In this document: positions 7,348-14,534 of the stretch, one piece after another
Layout of the letters: each line of letters opens with the position of its first letter
Numbering within the stretch: position 1 is the first letter of the stretch
Origin: Flavobacterium psychrophilum
Lineage (GTDB): Bacteria; Bacteroidota; Bacteroidia; Flavobacteriales; Flavobacteriaceae
NCBI GenBank assembly: GCA_945878515.1
Contig: CAMCTL010000077.1
Span: 1 to 14,897, forward strand
Reading direction: 5' to 3'
DNA length: 14,897 nt
Translations under genes and position numbers: made by a program
Notes under the pieces: model-generated
What the model was told of the DNA's origin: nothing
The model's input: only the letters and a program-made list of their open reading frames with translations
The model's database searches: none

Positions 7348-7737
7348 ATGATTAGAAAAATATTTGGATTATTATTTTTAACATTAGTATCGTTCTCTTG
7401 TACCCATGAAGAAGGCGAAGGAGGATTAGCCTCAATTGAAGGGAAAATTTATGGTAAAGATTTCAATTCTCGGGGTATTCTTGTCAGCGAAGGTTATTTA
7501 GCGGGTTCAAAAGTGTATATCAGCAAACACGACGAAAAGGCGTATTTTGAAAATATTGATTCTGCTTATGACGGCACTTTCAAGTTTAAATTTTTGCATG
7601 AAGGCACGTATGATCTTTGGGTATTGGGTGATTGCGACTTTTGTAATGGTTGGCAGCAAACTATGGTTTTAAAAACTGTAAATATAACTAGCAAAAGGCA
7701 AAAAGTTGTAACAGATGATTTTGTGATAACTTTTTAA
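7348..7737 (+). CDS. Small putative lipoprotein with carboxypeptidase-regulatory-like (transthyretin-like) fold
   Basis: 129 residues from the ATG at 7348, chosen because it places a compact signal peptide (MIRKIFGLLFLTLVSFSC) directly at the N-terminus; an in-frame ATG at 7327 would add seven residues. The Cys at residue 18 after LVSFS is a plausible, though not canonical, lipobox. The following acidic stretch (EEGEGG) resembles the export signal of surface-exposed Bacteroidetes lipoproteins. Residues about 29-125 form a beta-rich domain (IEGKIYG ... AGSKVYISK ... DGTFKFKFLHEGTYDLWVLG) of the kind seen in carboxypeptidase-regulatory-like proteins. A CDFC pair (96-99) is notable. Only 1 base separates its stop from the VTC gene, so it is probably the first gene of that operon. 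Its function is unknown; binding to a product or partner of the operon is a guess. Confidence 0.8.
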   Translation: MIRKIFGLLFLTLVSFSCTHEEGEGGLASIEGKIYGKDFNSRGILVSEGYLAGSKVYISKHDEKAYFENIDSAYDGTFKFKFLHEGTYDLWVLGDCDFCNGWQQTMVLKTVNITSKRQKVVTDDFVITF

Positions 7738-7738
7738 T

Positions 7739-8491
7739 ATGAAAATAGATATTAGTAAGTTTTTGTCTGTAATGCAAAGTGTTACCTTAGCACAACTTGA
7801 TGAAGTGGCTTTACTCAATCGAATTGACAGCAAGTATATTTTGAATCATGAACAATTGAATCTTCTGCTCCCAATCATTCAGCAAAATTATAAGGTTTTA
7901 GAAATTGACAAACACAGAATTCATACGTATTTAAATAACTATTTTGATACGCAAAACGTGCAGTTTTATTACGATCATCATAATGGTTATTCAAATAGAA
8001 TAAAAGTAAGGTGTCGTAAATATTTGGAAACCAATATTTGTTTTTTTGAAGTTAAGCAAAAACAAAACGTAGAACGAACTACTAAAACAAGGGAGCGTGT
8101 TCCAGATTTAATTTCTGAAATTGATGAACTTAAACAAAGAACCGTCCAAAATCACAGTAGGAAGCCAATTTCAGATTTATGTTTGATTTTAAATAATAAA
8201 TTCAACCGAATTACTTTTGTAGATAATTTCAATTCTGAACGTGTAACATTAGATTATGATATTCAATTTTCTGACGGCGATAACACTAAATCTATCACTG
8301 AATTTTATATTTTAGAAATCAAACAATCCAAGTCAAATTGCCGGTCTATTGTAACGGAAATATTGAAAAAGAACAACATTAGAGAACAAAGTTTTAGTAA
8401 ATATATTTTTGGAGTTATTGCGCTTAAAAGCGGTATCAGAAAAAACAATTTTTTACCAATTTTAAAGAAAAACAATCTTTTTTTACAGTAA
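7739..8491 (+). CDS. VTC-domain protein (putative polyphosphate polymerase)
   Basis: 250 residues, about the size of an isolated VTC catalytic domain (CYTH-like triphosphate tunnel fold). In the yeast Vtc4 family this domain makes inorganic polyphosphate from ATP using Mn and a tunnel lined with basic residues. The expected charged strands are all visible: NRIDSKYIL (K32), YFDT (68-71), RIKVRCRKY (R87, K89, R91, R93, K94), FFEVKQK (E104, K106), ERVTLDYD (167-174), ILEIKQSK (E193, K195) and SFSKYIFG (K221). No signal peptide or membrane segment is present, so the domain should be cytoplasmic. It is flanked at 1-base distance by the lipoprotein and DUF4956 genes. The family assignment is strong; whether the product is free polyphosphate or a phosphate chain on another acceptor is not known from the sequence. 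Confidence 0.9.
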   Translation: MKIDISKFLSVMQSVTLAQLDEVALLNRIDSKYILNHEQLNLLLPIIQQNYKVLEIDKHRIHTYLNNYFDTQNVQFYYDHHNGYSNRIKVRCRKYLETNICFFEVKQKQNVERTTKTRERVPDLISEIDELKQRTVQNHSRKPISDLCLILNNKFNRITFVDNFNSERVTLDYDIQFSDGDNTKSITEFYILEIKQSKSNCRSIVTEILKKNNIREQSFSKYIFGVIALKSGIRKNNFLPILKKNNLFLQ

Positions 8492-8492
8492 T

Positions 8493-9131
8493 ATGGACAT
8501 GGAAGAAACCACAGTAGCGATTTTTGATTTAATTGATTTTGGAACTAGATCAATTATAGATGTTATCGCAATTACTATTTTAGTAGGATTGATATATTAT
8601 CCTAGGCATCGGAATAAGGATTTTATTTTCACTTTTGTGATTTTTAATGTAATTAATTTCATGATTTGCTATCTGCTAGGATCAGCAAAAATTAAGATAG
8701 GGTTTGCATTTGGGCTATTTGCAATTTTCTCTATAATTAAGTACCGGACTATTGTTGTTTCCATAAAAGACATGGGCTATTTCTTTATTTGTGTAGCTTT
8801 AGGAATGTTAAATTCCCTTGCCAATTCAAGCGAAGGATTTGTAATAATTATGATCTGCAATGCCGTCATTTTAAGCCTTGCATTTCTTTTGGAACGACTC
8901 AATTTTATAAATAATGAAAATGCAAAAGAAATAATATACGATAATGTAAGACTGATAAAGCCCAGCTTGAGAGACGAATTAATTGCTGATTTGGTGGAGC
9001 GAACAGGTTTAGAAATTCATAAAGTTGAAGTTATATCTATTAATTATTTAAAGGATACTGCTTTGCTAAAAGCGTATTATTTTTCAATTGAAAGTGAAAA
9101 TTCAATCCCAACATCATCGGATAACGATTAA
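8493..9131 (+). CDS. DUF4956 domain-containing inner-membrane protein
   Basis: 212 residues with about five hydrophobic segments (about 19-36, 44-62, 67-83, 95-111 and 115-133) and a soluble C-terminal tail of about 75 residues. The motif FGLFAIFSIIKYRT (73-86), where the third segment ends in charged residues, is the hallmark of DUF4956. The tail (KPSLRDELIADLVERTGLEI ...) looks like a small alpha/beta domain, probably cytoplasmic. The gene starts 1 base after the VTC stop; a second in-frame ATG at 8499 is an alternative start. VTC and DUF4956 genes are often neighbours in bacteria (from memory, not checked here), and the membrane protein may be the partner or channel that gives the polymerase a membrane site, as Vtc1 does in yeast. 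That role is inference. Confidence 0.88.
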   Translation: MDMEETTVAIFDLIDFGTRSIIDVIAITILVGLIYYPRHRNKDFIFTFVIFNVINFMICYLLGSAKIKIGFAFGLFAIFSIIKYRTIVVSIKDMGYFFICVALGMLNSLANSSEGFVIIMICNAVILSLAFLLERLNFINNENAKEIIYDNVRLIKPSLRDELIADLVERTGLEIHKVEVISINYLKDTALLKAYYFSIESENSIPTSSDND

Positions 9132-9837
9132 GAAATTATTTTATTTATTTTATTTAATCAGTGTTTTGGGGTATTCCCAAAATACGGATACCCAACTTCG
9201 TTTAGCTACTTCAATAGATTATAAAATCAACAAAAAATGGAAGGTTAGTTTTGATTATAGATATGCGCTAGAAAAAGATATTTCCACTTTTCAAGCAAAT
9301 GTTTTTCAATTTGCAGGAGAATACAAAATTAACAAAAAAATGAGTATTGAAGCCGGTTATCGATTTTTAACCGCATACGAAGGAAATAATCAAAGACTTT
9401 TTGGTTCTTTATTGTATGATTATAAAATTAGTAGATTCCTCATCAGGTCTAGAACGAGGTACCAGTTTAGTACTCCTTATTTTGATGCAGAGTTTTGGAA
9501 CGAATTTCGAGCGCCATCACAAATGATTAGACAAAGATTATCTGTAGATTATAACATTCCAAAAAGCAAGTTGTCCTTAAATCTTTCTTCCGAAATATTT
9601 ATCAAGTGGGATAATCCTGAATTAAAATACAACCGAATTCGGTACCAATTAGGAAGTGATTATAATTTAAAATATGGAAACGCTGTAGGATTTTCAGTTT
9701 TTTATGAAGATCGTACAAACCCTCAAAAAACAGATAGGTTTGTATTTTCAACTAAATACAGTTTGTCTATTGATGAGATGCTTAAAAAACTTGCAAAAAA
9801 AAGAAAAAGTAATGATTATTGGTTCTACTTTGAATAG
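9088..9837 (+). CDS. DUF2490 family outer-membrane beta-barrel protein
   Basis: 249 residues. Residues 1-30 form a signal peptide with a long basic n-region (hydrophobic core LFYLFYLISVLG, likely cleavage after GYS). The rest is a series of amphipathic strands with alternating aromatic residues and tight turns (WKVSFDYRYALEKD, FQFAGEYKINKKMSIEAGYR, LIRSRTRYQF, FWNEFRAPSQMIRQRLSVDY), the DUF2490 pattern. The ATG at 9088 is the only one that leaves the signal peptide intact. It overlaps the end of the DUF4956 gene by 44 bases in another frame, which suggests translational coupling. DUF2490 proteins have no established function; the context places this barrel in the outer membrane as part of the VTC/DUF4956 operon, perhaps as an export route or anchor. 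Confidence 0.87.
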   Translation: MKVKIQSQHHRITIKKLFYLFYLISVLGYSQNTDTQLRLATSIDYKINKKWKVSFDYRYALEKDISTFQANVFQFAGEYKINKKMSIEAGYRFLTAYEGNNQRLFGSLLYDYKISRFLIRSRTRYQFSTPYFDAEFWNEFRAPSQMIRQRLSVDYNIPKSKLSLNLSSEIFIKWDNPELKYNRIRYQLGSDYNLKYGNAVGFSVFYEDRTNPQKTDRFVFSTKYSLSIDEMLKKLAKKRKSNDYWFYFE

Positions 9838-9972
9838 ATCGGGTTTTGCAATTCGTGGTAAAAAAAAACACCCACACAATTAAGGGAAGAACCTTCTTTC
9901 AATAGGTTTGTACTTAAAATTTAGCGTCCGTTTGAGTTTTAAATTTTCTTTAAAAATTAGTACTATTAATTT

Positions 9973-9986
9973 CGTCGCTGCCGACG
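9973..9986. other. Small GC-rich hairpin upstream of the CotH gene
   Basis: CGTCG (9973-9977) and CGACG (9982-9986) form a perfect 5-bp stem around CTGC in otherwise very AT-rich DNA, followed by TCTTTTCG. It could be the weak terminator of the four-gene operon ending at 9837, 136 bases upstream, or a leader structure. The T run is interrupted, so the call is uncertain. The rest of the 261-base gap holds only a short palindrome (AAGAACCTTCTT) and AT-rich sequence. Confidence 0.3.
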
Positions 9987-10042
9987 TCTTTTCGAATAGA
10001 ATTTATTACTTTAGCATTCGATTTTTATGACAAGTTCAATAT

Positions 10043-10073
10043 TTTGTATTTGGCATTACCTTAAATAAATTTT
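10043..10073 (+). promoter_or_regulatory. Candidate Bacteroidetes promoter of the CotH-kinase gene
   Basis: TTTG at 10043-10046 and TAAATTTT at 10066-10073 are separated by 19 bases. This fits the TTTG-N19-TAnnTTTG promoter layout except for the last base of the -7 box (T for G). It ends 25 bases before the ATG at 10099, which implies a short leader. It suggests that the CotH gene can be transcribed separately from the operon before it. Confidence 0.45.
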
Positions 10074-10098
10074 TTAATCATTAAATTGTAATACTATA

Positions 10099-13000
10099 AT
10101 GAAGATTTTTTTTAAATTAAGTAATTACTTCGTTTTATTAGTAATGTTGTTTTCATTTACTTTATTTGGGCAAAAAATTGCTATTAATGAGATAATGTCT
10201 TCCAACACAACTTCCATTTTAGACGAAGATGCTACAAATCAGGATTGGATAGAATTATACAATTATGGTACAGAAAATGTCAACTTAAATGGTTTTGGTC
10301 TTTCAGATGATCCTTTGTTACCTTTTAAATGGACGTTTCCGAATGTTACGCTCAATGCAAATTCATATATGTCTATATGGGCATCTGACAAGAATAGAAT
10401 TGTTGTAGGGCAACCTTACCACACAAATTTTAAGCTAAGTGCAGCAGATGGTCTTTTTTTAACAAATTCAACAGGAGTTTTATTAAATTCAGTGCCTGCC
10501 ACTGCGCTACCGCCAAATGTATCTTTTGCCCGTCAACCCAATGGCATTGGCGCATTTAAATACTTTTATCAGCCAACCCCAAATGCCTCCAATACAGGCA
10601 CTGGTTTAACAGAATTGCTTGTCCCACCAATATTTTCGCTAAATTCTGGTTTCTTTACCGCGCCTTTTAATTTAACAATTTCTCACCCTAATCCAAATGC
10701 AATTATTATTTATACAACGGATGGTTCCGAACCAAACATAAACAATTTGAATGGGACAAATTTTCAGTATAAAAATGTTTATCCTATTGAAGTAAACGGA
10801 GTTCCGGGACCTTTTTTATCCGAAAGTTACAGATCTTTTCAGTATTCAAATCCAATTAATATTTCCGATAAGTCAGCTCTACCAGATAAATTAACGAGGA
10901 AAAACAGTAGACAAGATCCAATTTACATACCGCCAATTCCTGTAAGAAAAGGAACTGTTCTGAAAGCAAAATCTTATGTAAACGGTGTAGCTTCTGCAAC
11001 AGTTTCAAGAACTTATTTTGTGTGGTCTGGCGGAAACCCTTACAATATTCCAATAGTCTCTTTGCAGACACAAGAAGACAATTTGTTTGATTACAATAAG
11101 GGAACTTACACATCTGGCGTAGATTTTGACACTTGGCGTAAAAATAATCCTGATAATAATCAATTTTACAGACCTGATTGGAACAATTATGCACGAAGCG
11201 GACGCTTATGGGAATATCCTGTTAATGTAGAAATTTTAGCCAATTCTGTTTCTGTTTTGAATCAGAAAGCTGGATATAGAATTCATGGCGCAAATTCTCG
11301 AACATTTGTAATAAAAAATCTACGCATTTATGCTGATACCGATTATGAAGAAAGAGGAGATTTTAGACAAAACCTTTTTACAGTGCCGATTTTTGACGCT
11401 CCAAATTTATCCAACGATAAATTCAAACAAATTTTAATGAGAGGCGATGGCTCTGGAGGTTCGATAGCCAATGATGTAGTTTTTAACAAATTAATGCAAC
11501 CGGTGTATAATGGTGCTAATAGGGTTCAACCAGTTGTTCACTTTTTTAATGGCGAATATTGGGGAATTTCCGCCATTCGGGATAATATGGATGAGCATCA
11601 TTATGCCAATAACTTCGACCTGAGTAAAGATAATATTGCTATTGTTGAATGTGCAGGAAGTAATTGCGATATTGATGTTGGTACAGTTGATGATTTTGCA
11701 GATTACAATAATCTTCAAAGTTACATTATTGACAACGACATGGCAAATGAGAGCTTTTACAATCAAGCTAGCGCTCGCTTGGATATTGTTTCATTTATCG
11801 ATCACATGGTTTTGCAAATTTATGCAGGAGCAAATGGTTATGAAAGATCATTTTGGAAGGCCAGAACAGCAGTAAATGGAAGTTATGGAGATGGAAAATG
11901 GCGTACTTCCGTGAAAGATTTTGACTCTGCCTTAAGAACAAATGAAGATTGGCTAGTGCATTGGGGCACTATTGTTAACTCGCCAAATGAGATGATGTTC
12001 ACCAAGCTTCTTGCCAATGCTAGTTTTAAAACCAAGTTTATAAACCGATTTGCAGACTTAATTAATTCTGTATTTTCTTCTAATAATTTTTTATCAGTTA
12101 CAAATACTGTATTCAACGAGGTAACTCCCTATTTAACTGAAAATTCAAATCGAAATCCCGCGCAAAATTTTTATACAGCCATAGACAAACAAAATTTGAT
12201 TAGTTACGGAAACGATCATCCAGTAGTGCAAAGAAATTCGATACTGTCATTTTTTAAAATTCCTAATACGGCAAATATACAACTGGATGTTTCAGATTCT
12301 GCTGCAGGATTCATTAAAATGAACACTATTGATGTTTCGAACTCAACTCCTGGAATTGCAGCAAATCCTTATCCGTGGACCGGAATATATTTTAACACTA
12401 TTCCTGTAACACTAAAAGCAAACGCTAAACCTGGATATGTTTTTTCTCATTGGTCAGGAGACATAACTAGTACTAATTCTGAAATCACATTCATTCCTGA
12501 TGGGGATAAAAAACTTAAAGCCAATTTTACTTTAGACATCAATGGTACGGAAGTCGTTTACTTTTGGTTTATGGGTAATGATATTCCAAATAATTTACCT
12601 TTGGAGAGTTTAACTGCGTCTTATTCAAAAAATAATTTGAATGCAGCTTTGCAATTTAACTCATGCTTGATAGGTTATCCATTTACTAGTACCGATGTAA
12701 ACTGGCGAGCTGCTTCTATGGAAAGAAGAAATGCACCAACACCTTTAAATTATTCTTCAGCATCGAATAATGGTTTACCTTACGACACGGGAACCATGAG
12801 AGGTATACAAATTAAACAGCCTTTCAAAAATGGAAATTTGGAGAATGTGTTACGAATAGTGTTTCCAACTACTAATTTGCAACAAATCAAAATTTCGTTT
12901 GCAGTAGAAACAGATGGTGCAGCCAACTTACTTATTTTTGATTATTGGGATGGTGTTAAATGGACCAATACAGGGATTTCAAATCCTACGGCAACTATTG

Positions 13001-13422
13001 GTATTGGATACAAACTAGTTGAAATAGATTTGAGTCAAGTGCTTGTGGCAAACAATCAAGCACAATTCCAGTTCAGAATACGATTTGATGGCGACAATAT
13101 GTTTTTGTCAGAAGGGAAACGAGTGCAATTTAATAACATTGCAATAGAAGGCCAAAACACCTTATCTGTCCAAAATTTTGAAAAAGATATAAATTTTTTA
13201 GCGTATCCTAATCCCACCACGTCTGAAATTAATGTGCAATCTAAAGATCAAGTTAACGAAGTTCAATTGTACAATATGCAAGGTCAAGTAGTTCGTGCAT
13301 CAAAACCAAACAGTTTGAATTTTAAGATAGATATGTTAGACTTGCCGCAAGGCATCTATTTGTTAAAAGCAACAAGTAGTGAAATCAAAAAGGAAAAATT
13401 TATTAAGATTGTTAAAAATTAG
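10099..13422 (+). CDS. T9SS-exported CotH-kinase family protein with lamin-tail and chitobiase-like domains
   Basis: 1107 residues. Residues 1-24 are a signal peptide (... FSFTLFG, then QK). Residues about 25-125 are a lamin-tail domain (IAINEIMSSN, DWIELYN, LNGFGLSDD). Residues about 180-306 hold a chitobiase/FN3-like domain (IIIYTTDGSEPN). Residues about 315-720 are a CotH kinase-like domain: IPIVSLQT, AGYRIHGANSR, KQILMRGDGSGG, GEYWGISAIRDNMDEHHY, SFIDHMV and DGKWRTSVKDFDSAL, where D607 and D609 are candidate metal-binding residues. Residues about 725-812 resemble an InlB-type B-repeat (GYVFSHWSGD), 820-1020 a sandwich domain, and 1030-1107 a T9SS type A sorting domain (YPNPTTSEINV). CotH of Bacillus phosphorylates spore-coat proteins using ATP; here the kinase is predicted at the cell surface, where the nucleotide source is unclear. 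Its substrate is unknown. Confidence 0.9.
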   Translation: MKIFFKLSNYFVLLVMLFSFTLFGQKIAINEIMSSNTTSILDEDATNQDWIELYNYGTENVNLNGFGLSDDPLLPFKWTFPNVTLNANSYMSIWASDKNRIVVGQPYHTNFKLSAADGLFLTNSTGVLLNSVPATALPPNVSFARQPNGIGAFKYFYQPTPNASNTGTGLTELLVPPIFSLNSGFFTAPFNLTISHPNPNAIIIYTTDGSEPNINNLNGTNFQYKNVYPIEVNGVPGPFLSESYRSFQYSNPINISDKSALPDKLTRKNSRQDPIYIPPIPVRKGTVLKAKSYVNGVASATVSRTYFVWSGGNPYNIPIVSLQTQEDNLFDYNKGTYTSGVDFDTWRKNNPDNNQFYRPDWNNYARSGRLWEYPVNVEILANSVSVLNQKAGYRIHGANSRTFVIKNLRIYADTDYEERGDFRQNLFTVPIFDAPNLSNDKFKQILMRGDGSGGSIANDVVFNKLMQPVYNGANRVQPVVHFFNGEYWGISAIRDNMDEHHYANNFDLSKDNIAIVECAGSNCDIDVGTVDDFADYNNLQSYIIDNDMANESFYNQASARLDIVSFIDHMVLQIYAGANGYERSFWKARTAVNGSYGDGKWRTSVKDFDSALRTNEDWLVHWGTIVNSPNEMMFTKLLANASFKTKFINRFADLINSVFSSNNFLSVTNTVFNEVTPYLTENSNRNPAQNFYTAIDKQNLISYGNDHPVVQRNSILSFFKIPNTANIQLDVSDSAAGFIKMNTIDVSNSTPGIAANPYPWTGIYFNTIPVTLKANAKPGYVFSHWSGDITSTNSEITFIPDGDKKLKANFTLDINGTEVVYFWFMGNDIPNNLPLESLTASYSKNNLNAALQFNSCLIGYPFTSTDVNWRAASMERRNAPTPLNYSSASNNGLPYDTGTMRGIQIKQPFKNGNLENVLRIVFPTTNLQQIKISFAVETDGAANLLIFDYWDGVKWTNTGISNPTATIGIGYKLVEIDLSQVLVANNQAQFQFRIRFDGDNMFLSEGKRVQFNNIAIEGQNTLSVQNFEKDINFLAYPNPTTSEINVQSKDQVNEVQLYNMQGQVVRASKPNSLNFKIDMLDLPQGIYLLKATSSEIKKEKFIKIVKN

Positions 13423-13739
13423 AATCAACATGATACTAAAAAGTATGTATGTTTAGATTACTTCAATGTAAGAATTTGACTTCTTCATTTAATTTGGGCA
13501 TGTTTTTCAATTATATATTTTCTAATGCGTAATTATGATTTATGGCTTAATATCATAAATTAAGTTTCCACATTTAAATATTTAGCTTATTATGATCATA
13601 AAGAAGGGAATATTTTGAATAGATTATATTTTACAATTGAAACAAGTTAAGGTTTGGGGAAAGTGATAGAATTAAAAATTAAATTCCCGACCCATTGACC
13701 CAAATACTAGGTATTGAAACAATTTATAATAATCTAAAA
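13423..13739. other. Intergenic AT-rich stretch between the CotH and beta-barrel genes
   Basis: No gene is supported here. An imperfect hairpin just after the CotH stop (ATACT-AAAA-AGTAT, about 13433-13446) could be a weak terminator but lacks a T run. A 7-bp inverted repeat, TTATGAT (13533-13539) and ATCATAA (13552-13558), has a 12-base spacer and no T run. TATATTTT (13625-13632) resembles a -7 box but has no TTTG at the right distance. Confidence 0.6.
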
Positions 13740-14366
13740 ATGAAGAGTAAAGTATTGGTCATTCTTTTATTGTGTTCGCTCTCAATCGACAGTTTATCGC
13801 AAACAAAAAATAAGGACATCTTAAAAGGAAGATGGTTTTTCGGTGCAGAATTTGGATTAAATACAATAACATCTTTTGATCCAAATCAATTAAAGCCTGT
13901 ACAAGGAGGTCTAATCAGCGAGTATTATTATTCAAATTATACTAGTTTAAGCATTCGTGTCAAATACTTCGAAACAGGAGTATCAGATAAGGCAAGCCCT
14001 TTAACACGGTTTTTTAAAGGTGCAGTAATTTCTGTTCCAATAAACTTAAACGTTGAATATCCGATAAATAAAGAAGTAAGTGGAACTATGAAAATTGGAT
14101 TAGCAGCAAATCAAGAATTAAAAAGCAATTATAGTCGTTATTTTTCAAAACTAGATAATATTTCAACTTTCTACGGAACATTCAATGTTGGCACTGGGTT
14201 TATTTATTATTTAAACAACAAAACAGCTTTATACTTGAATGTTGAGATTTTCATTTTTGGTAATGATAGGACTGAAAATTCAGGATTTAACTTCGTACCG
14301 AGGTTGCCTAACTCGCCAAACAACAATCTTTTAAATTTAGGAATTAAACATTGCTTTAAGAAATAG
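13740..14366 (+). CDS. Small outer-membrane beta-barrel protein
   Basis: 208 residues from the ATG at 13740, chosen because it begins a clean signal peptide (MKSKVLVILLLCSLSIDSLS, then Q). An upstream in-frame ATG at 13695 would add 15 residues without signal character. The mature part (WFFGAEFGLNTIT, LSIRVKYFETG, GAVISVPINLNVEYPI, SGTMKIGLAANQEL, FYGTFNVGTGFIYYL, ALYLNVEIFIF, LLNLGIKHCF) shows alternating strands and turns, as in the eight-stranded barrels of the PorT/OMP_b-brl type. No specific family or function is recognised. Part of this gene (residues 158-183) has a decayed copy at 6854-6931. Two hairpin terminators follow. Confidence 0.85.
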   Translation: MKSKVLVILLLCSLSIDSLSQTKNKDILKGRWFFGAEFGLNTITSFDPNQLKPVQGGLISEYYYSNYTSLSIRVKYFETGVSDKASPLTRFFKGAVISVPINLNVEYPINKEVSGTMKIGLAANQELKSNYSRYFSKLDNISTFYGTFNVGTGFIYYLNNKTALYLNVEIFIFGNDRTENSGFNFVPRLPNSPNNNLLNLGIKHCFKK

Positions 14367-14380
14367 TCAGAATATCTTAT

Positions 14381-14409
14381 GTTTTCAATGTTGTTGAAAC
14401 AGCTTTTTT
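14381..14409 (+). terminator. Probable first terminator of the beta-barrel gene
   Basis: TTTCAA (14383-14388) and TTGAAA (14394-14399) form a stem around TGTTG, with G14381-C14400 as an outer pair across one bulged T. AGC and then TTTTTT follow. The stem is AT-rich and weak, but it sits 15 bases after the stop. Confidence 0.5.
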
Positions 14410-14444
14410 CAAGAAATGATTTACTTTAAAATTTTCGGTTCAAG

Positions 14445-14483
14445 AAAAAAGGACTAAAACAATCGTGTTTTAGTCCTTTTTTT
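14445..14483. terminator. Strong bidirectional terminator between convergent genes
   Basis: AAAAAAGGACTAAAAC (14445-14460) and GTTTTAGTCCTTTTTT (14467-14482) form a perfect 16-bp stem with loop AATCGT. The core stem GGACTAAAAC is flanked by A and T runs, so it works as an intrinsic terminator in both directions. It lies between the beta-barrel gene (plus) and the hydrolase gene (minus). Confidence 0.92.
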
Positions 14484-14534
14484 AGTTTTTTTTACTTGAA
14501 ATACTTTCAAATGTATATCAGCCAGTTTTTAATT

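Noticed and set aside
11491..12116. Open frames on both strands inside the CotH-kinase gene (also 10856-11194 minus)
   Set aside because: They lie wholly within a well-supported CDS, show no family resemblance and have unusual composition.
13533..13558. 7-bp inverted repeat as a regulator site or terminator
   Set aside because: The arms are pure AT-type sequence apart from one G/C pair, with a 12-base spacer and no T run; such a match is expected by chance in this DNA.
13695..13739. Start of the beta-barrel protein at the upstream ATG (13695)
   Set aside because: The added residues have no signal-peptide character, and the ATG at 13740 directly begins a typical signal peptide.
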